Of a stretch of DNA of 13,203 bases, positions 13,026 to 13,203 are shown one piece after another (position 1 is the stretch's first letter; each line of letters begins with the position of its first letter). The position numbers and the translations under genes are program-made. The notes under the pieces were generated by a model. That model saw only the letters and a program-made list of their open reading frames with translations. It did no database searches and was not told where the DNA came from. The stretch is from Nocardioidaceae bacterium (GTDB lineage: Bacteria; Actinomycetota; Actinomycetes; Propionibacteriales; Nocardioidaceae), in assembly GCA_020438665.1 (NCBI GenBank), contig JAGQUE010000058.1:1-13203 (forward strand), in the 5' to 3' direction.

Positions 13026-13203
13026 TCAGCCGCGGCGGGCGCGGGCCGCGGTCTTGGCGCGGGCGTTGGCGTCGAGGACTAGCTTGCGGATGCGGACGGT
13101 CTCGGGGGTGACCTCGACGCACTCGTCCTCGCGGCAGAACTCCAGGGACTGCTCCAGGGAGAGCCGGCGCGGCGGGATGAGCTTCTCGAAGTTGTCGGAG
13201 GTG
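13026..13203 (-). CDS. typA: Translational GTPase TypA/BipA, C-terminal fragment
   Basis: Only the last 58 codons are in the window; the rest lies beyond the right edge. The translation reads TSDNFEKLIPPRRLSLEQSL, then EFCREDECVEVTPETVRIRK, then LVLDANARAKTAARARRG and a stop. The LSLEQSLEF...DECVEVTPETVRIRK pattern is the conserved end of the TypA/BipA C-terminal domain, which binds the ribosome. The basic Ala/Arg tail is typical of the actinobacterial form. TypA is a ribosome-associated GTPase involved in ribosome assembly and stress or low-temperature growth. It is a core gene, which anchors this end of the window in the ordinary chromosome. No defects are visible in the part seen. Confidence 0.88.
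   Translation of the reverse strand, partial: TSDNFEKLIPPRRLSLEQSLEFCREDECVEVTPETVRIRKLVLDANARAKTAARARRG

Overview
The window looks like chromosome of a high-G+C actinomycete. Codons end mostly in G or C outside one block, several genes start with GTG, and the right edge carries the C-terminus of an actinobacterial-type TypA/BipA GTPase. Genes such as the UBP zinc finger/flavoprotein pair, the acyl-ACP desaturase and the signal-peptide protein suggest the Nocardioides neighbourhood, but that placement is inference. I see no rRNA, tRNA or CRISPR.

Left part (1-2199): the 3' portion of an IS3-family insertion sequence (orfA/orfB, DDE transposase). It is followed by a reading frame that appears to have lost its 5' end and by a small protein with two CxxC pairs. 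A hairpin then separates these plus-strand genes from the minus-strand block.

Defence-like island (2200-6850, minus strand): visibly lower in G+C than its flanks. Three genes are linked by 4-base start/stop overlaps. In transcription order they are a 300-aa protein with a nuclease-like motif region, a 161-aa middle component, and a 679-aa Rad50/SMC-like ABC ATPase with Walker A, coiled coil, CxxC zinc-hook-like motif and Walker B. This gene order and architecture match the ABC three-component (ABC-3C) class of predicted conflict systems. A fourth gene on the same strand encodes a two-helix membrane protein with a cytoplasmic domain and may be an accessory or effector. The neighbouring IS and the base composition suggest the block was acquired.

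Right part (7073-13203): ordinary high-G+C actinobacterial genes. A UBP-type zinc-finger protein is divergent from a flavoprotein that has a degenerate receiver-like domain and a thioredoxin-reductase fold without the CxxC pair. A soluble diiron acyl-ACP desaturase follows, with a good match to an IdeR/DtxR iron box upstream. A cupin protein and a TetR regulator are divergent across a perfect 7-5-7 inverted repeat. Last come a secreted protein of unknown role and the tail of typA.

The most interesting content is the compact ABC-3C locus with its possible membrane partner. Next are three readable regulatory sites: the iron box, the TetR/cupin operator and the inverted repeat in the flavoprotein promoter.
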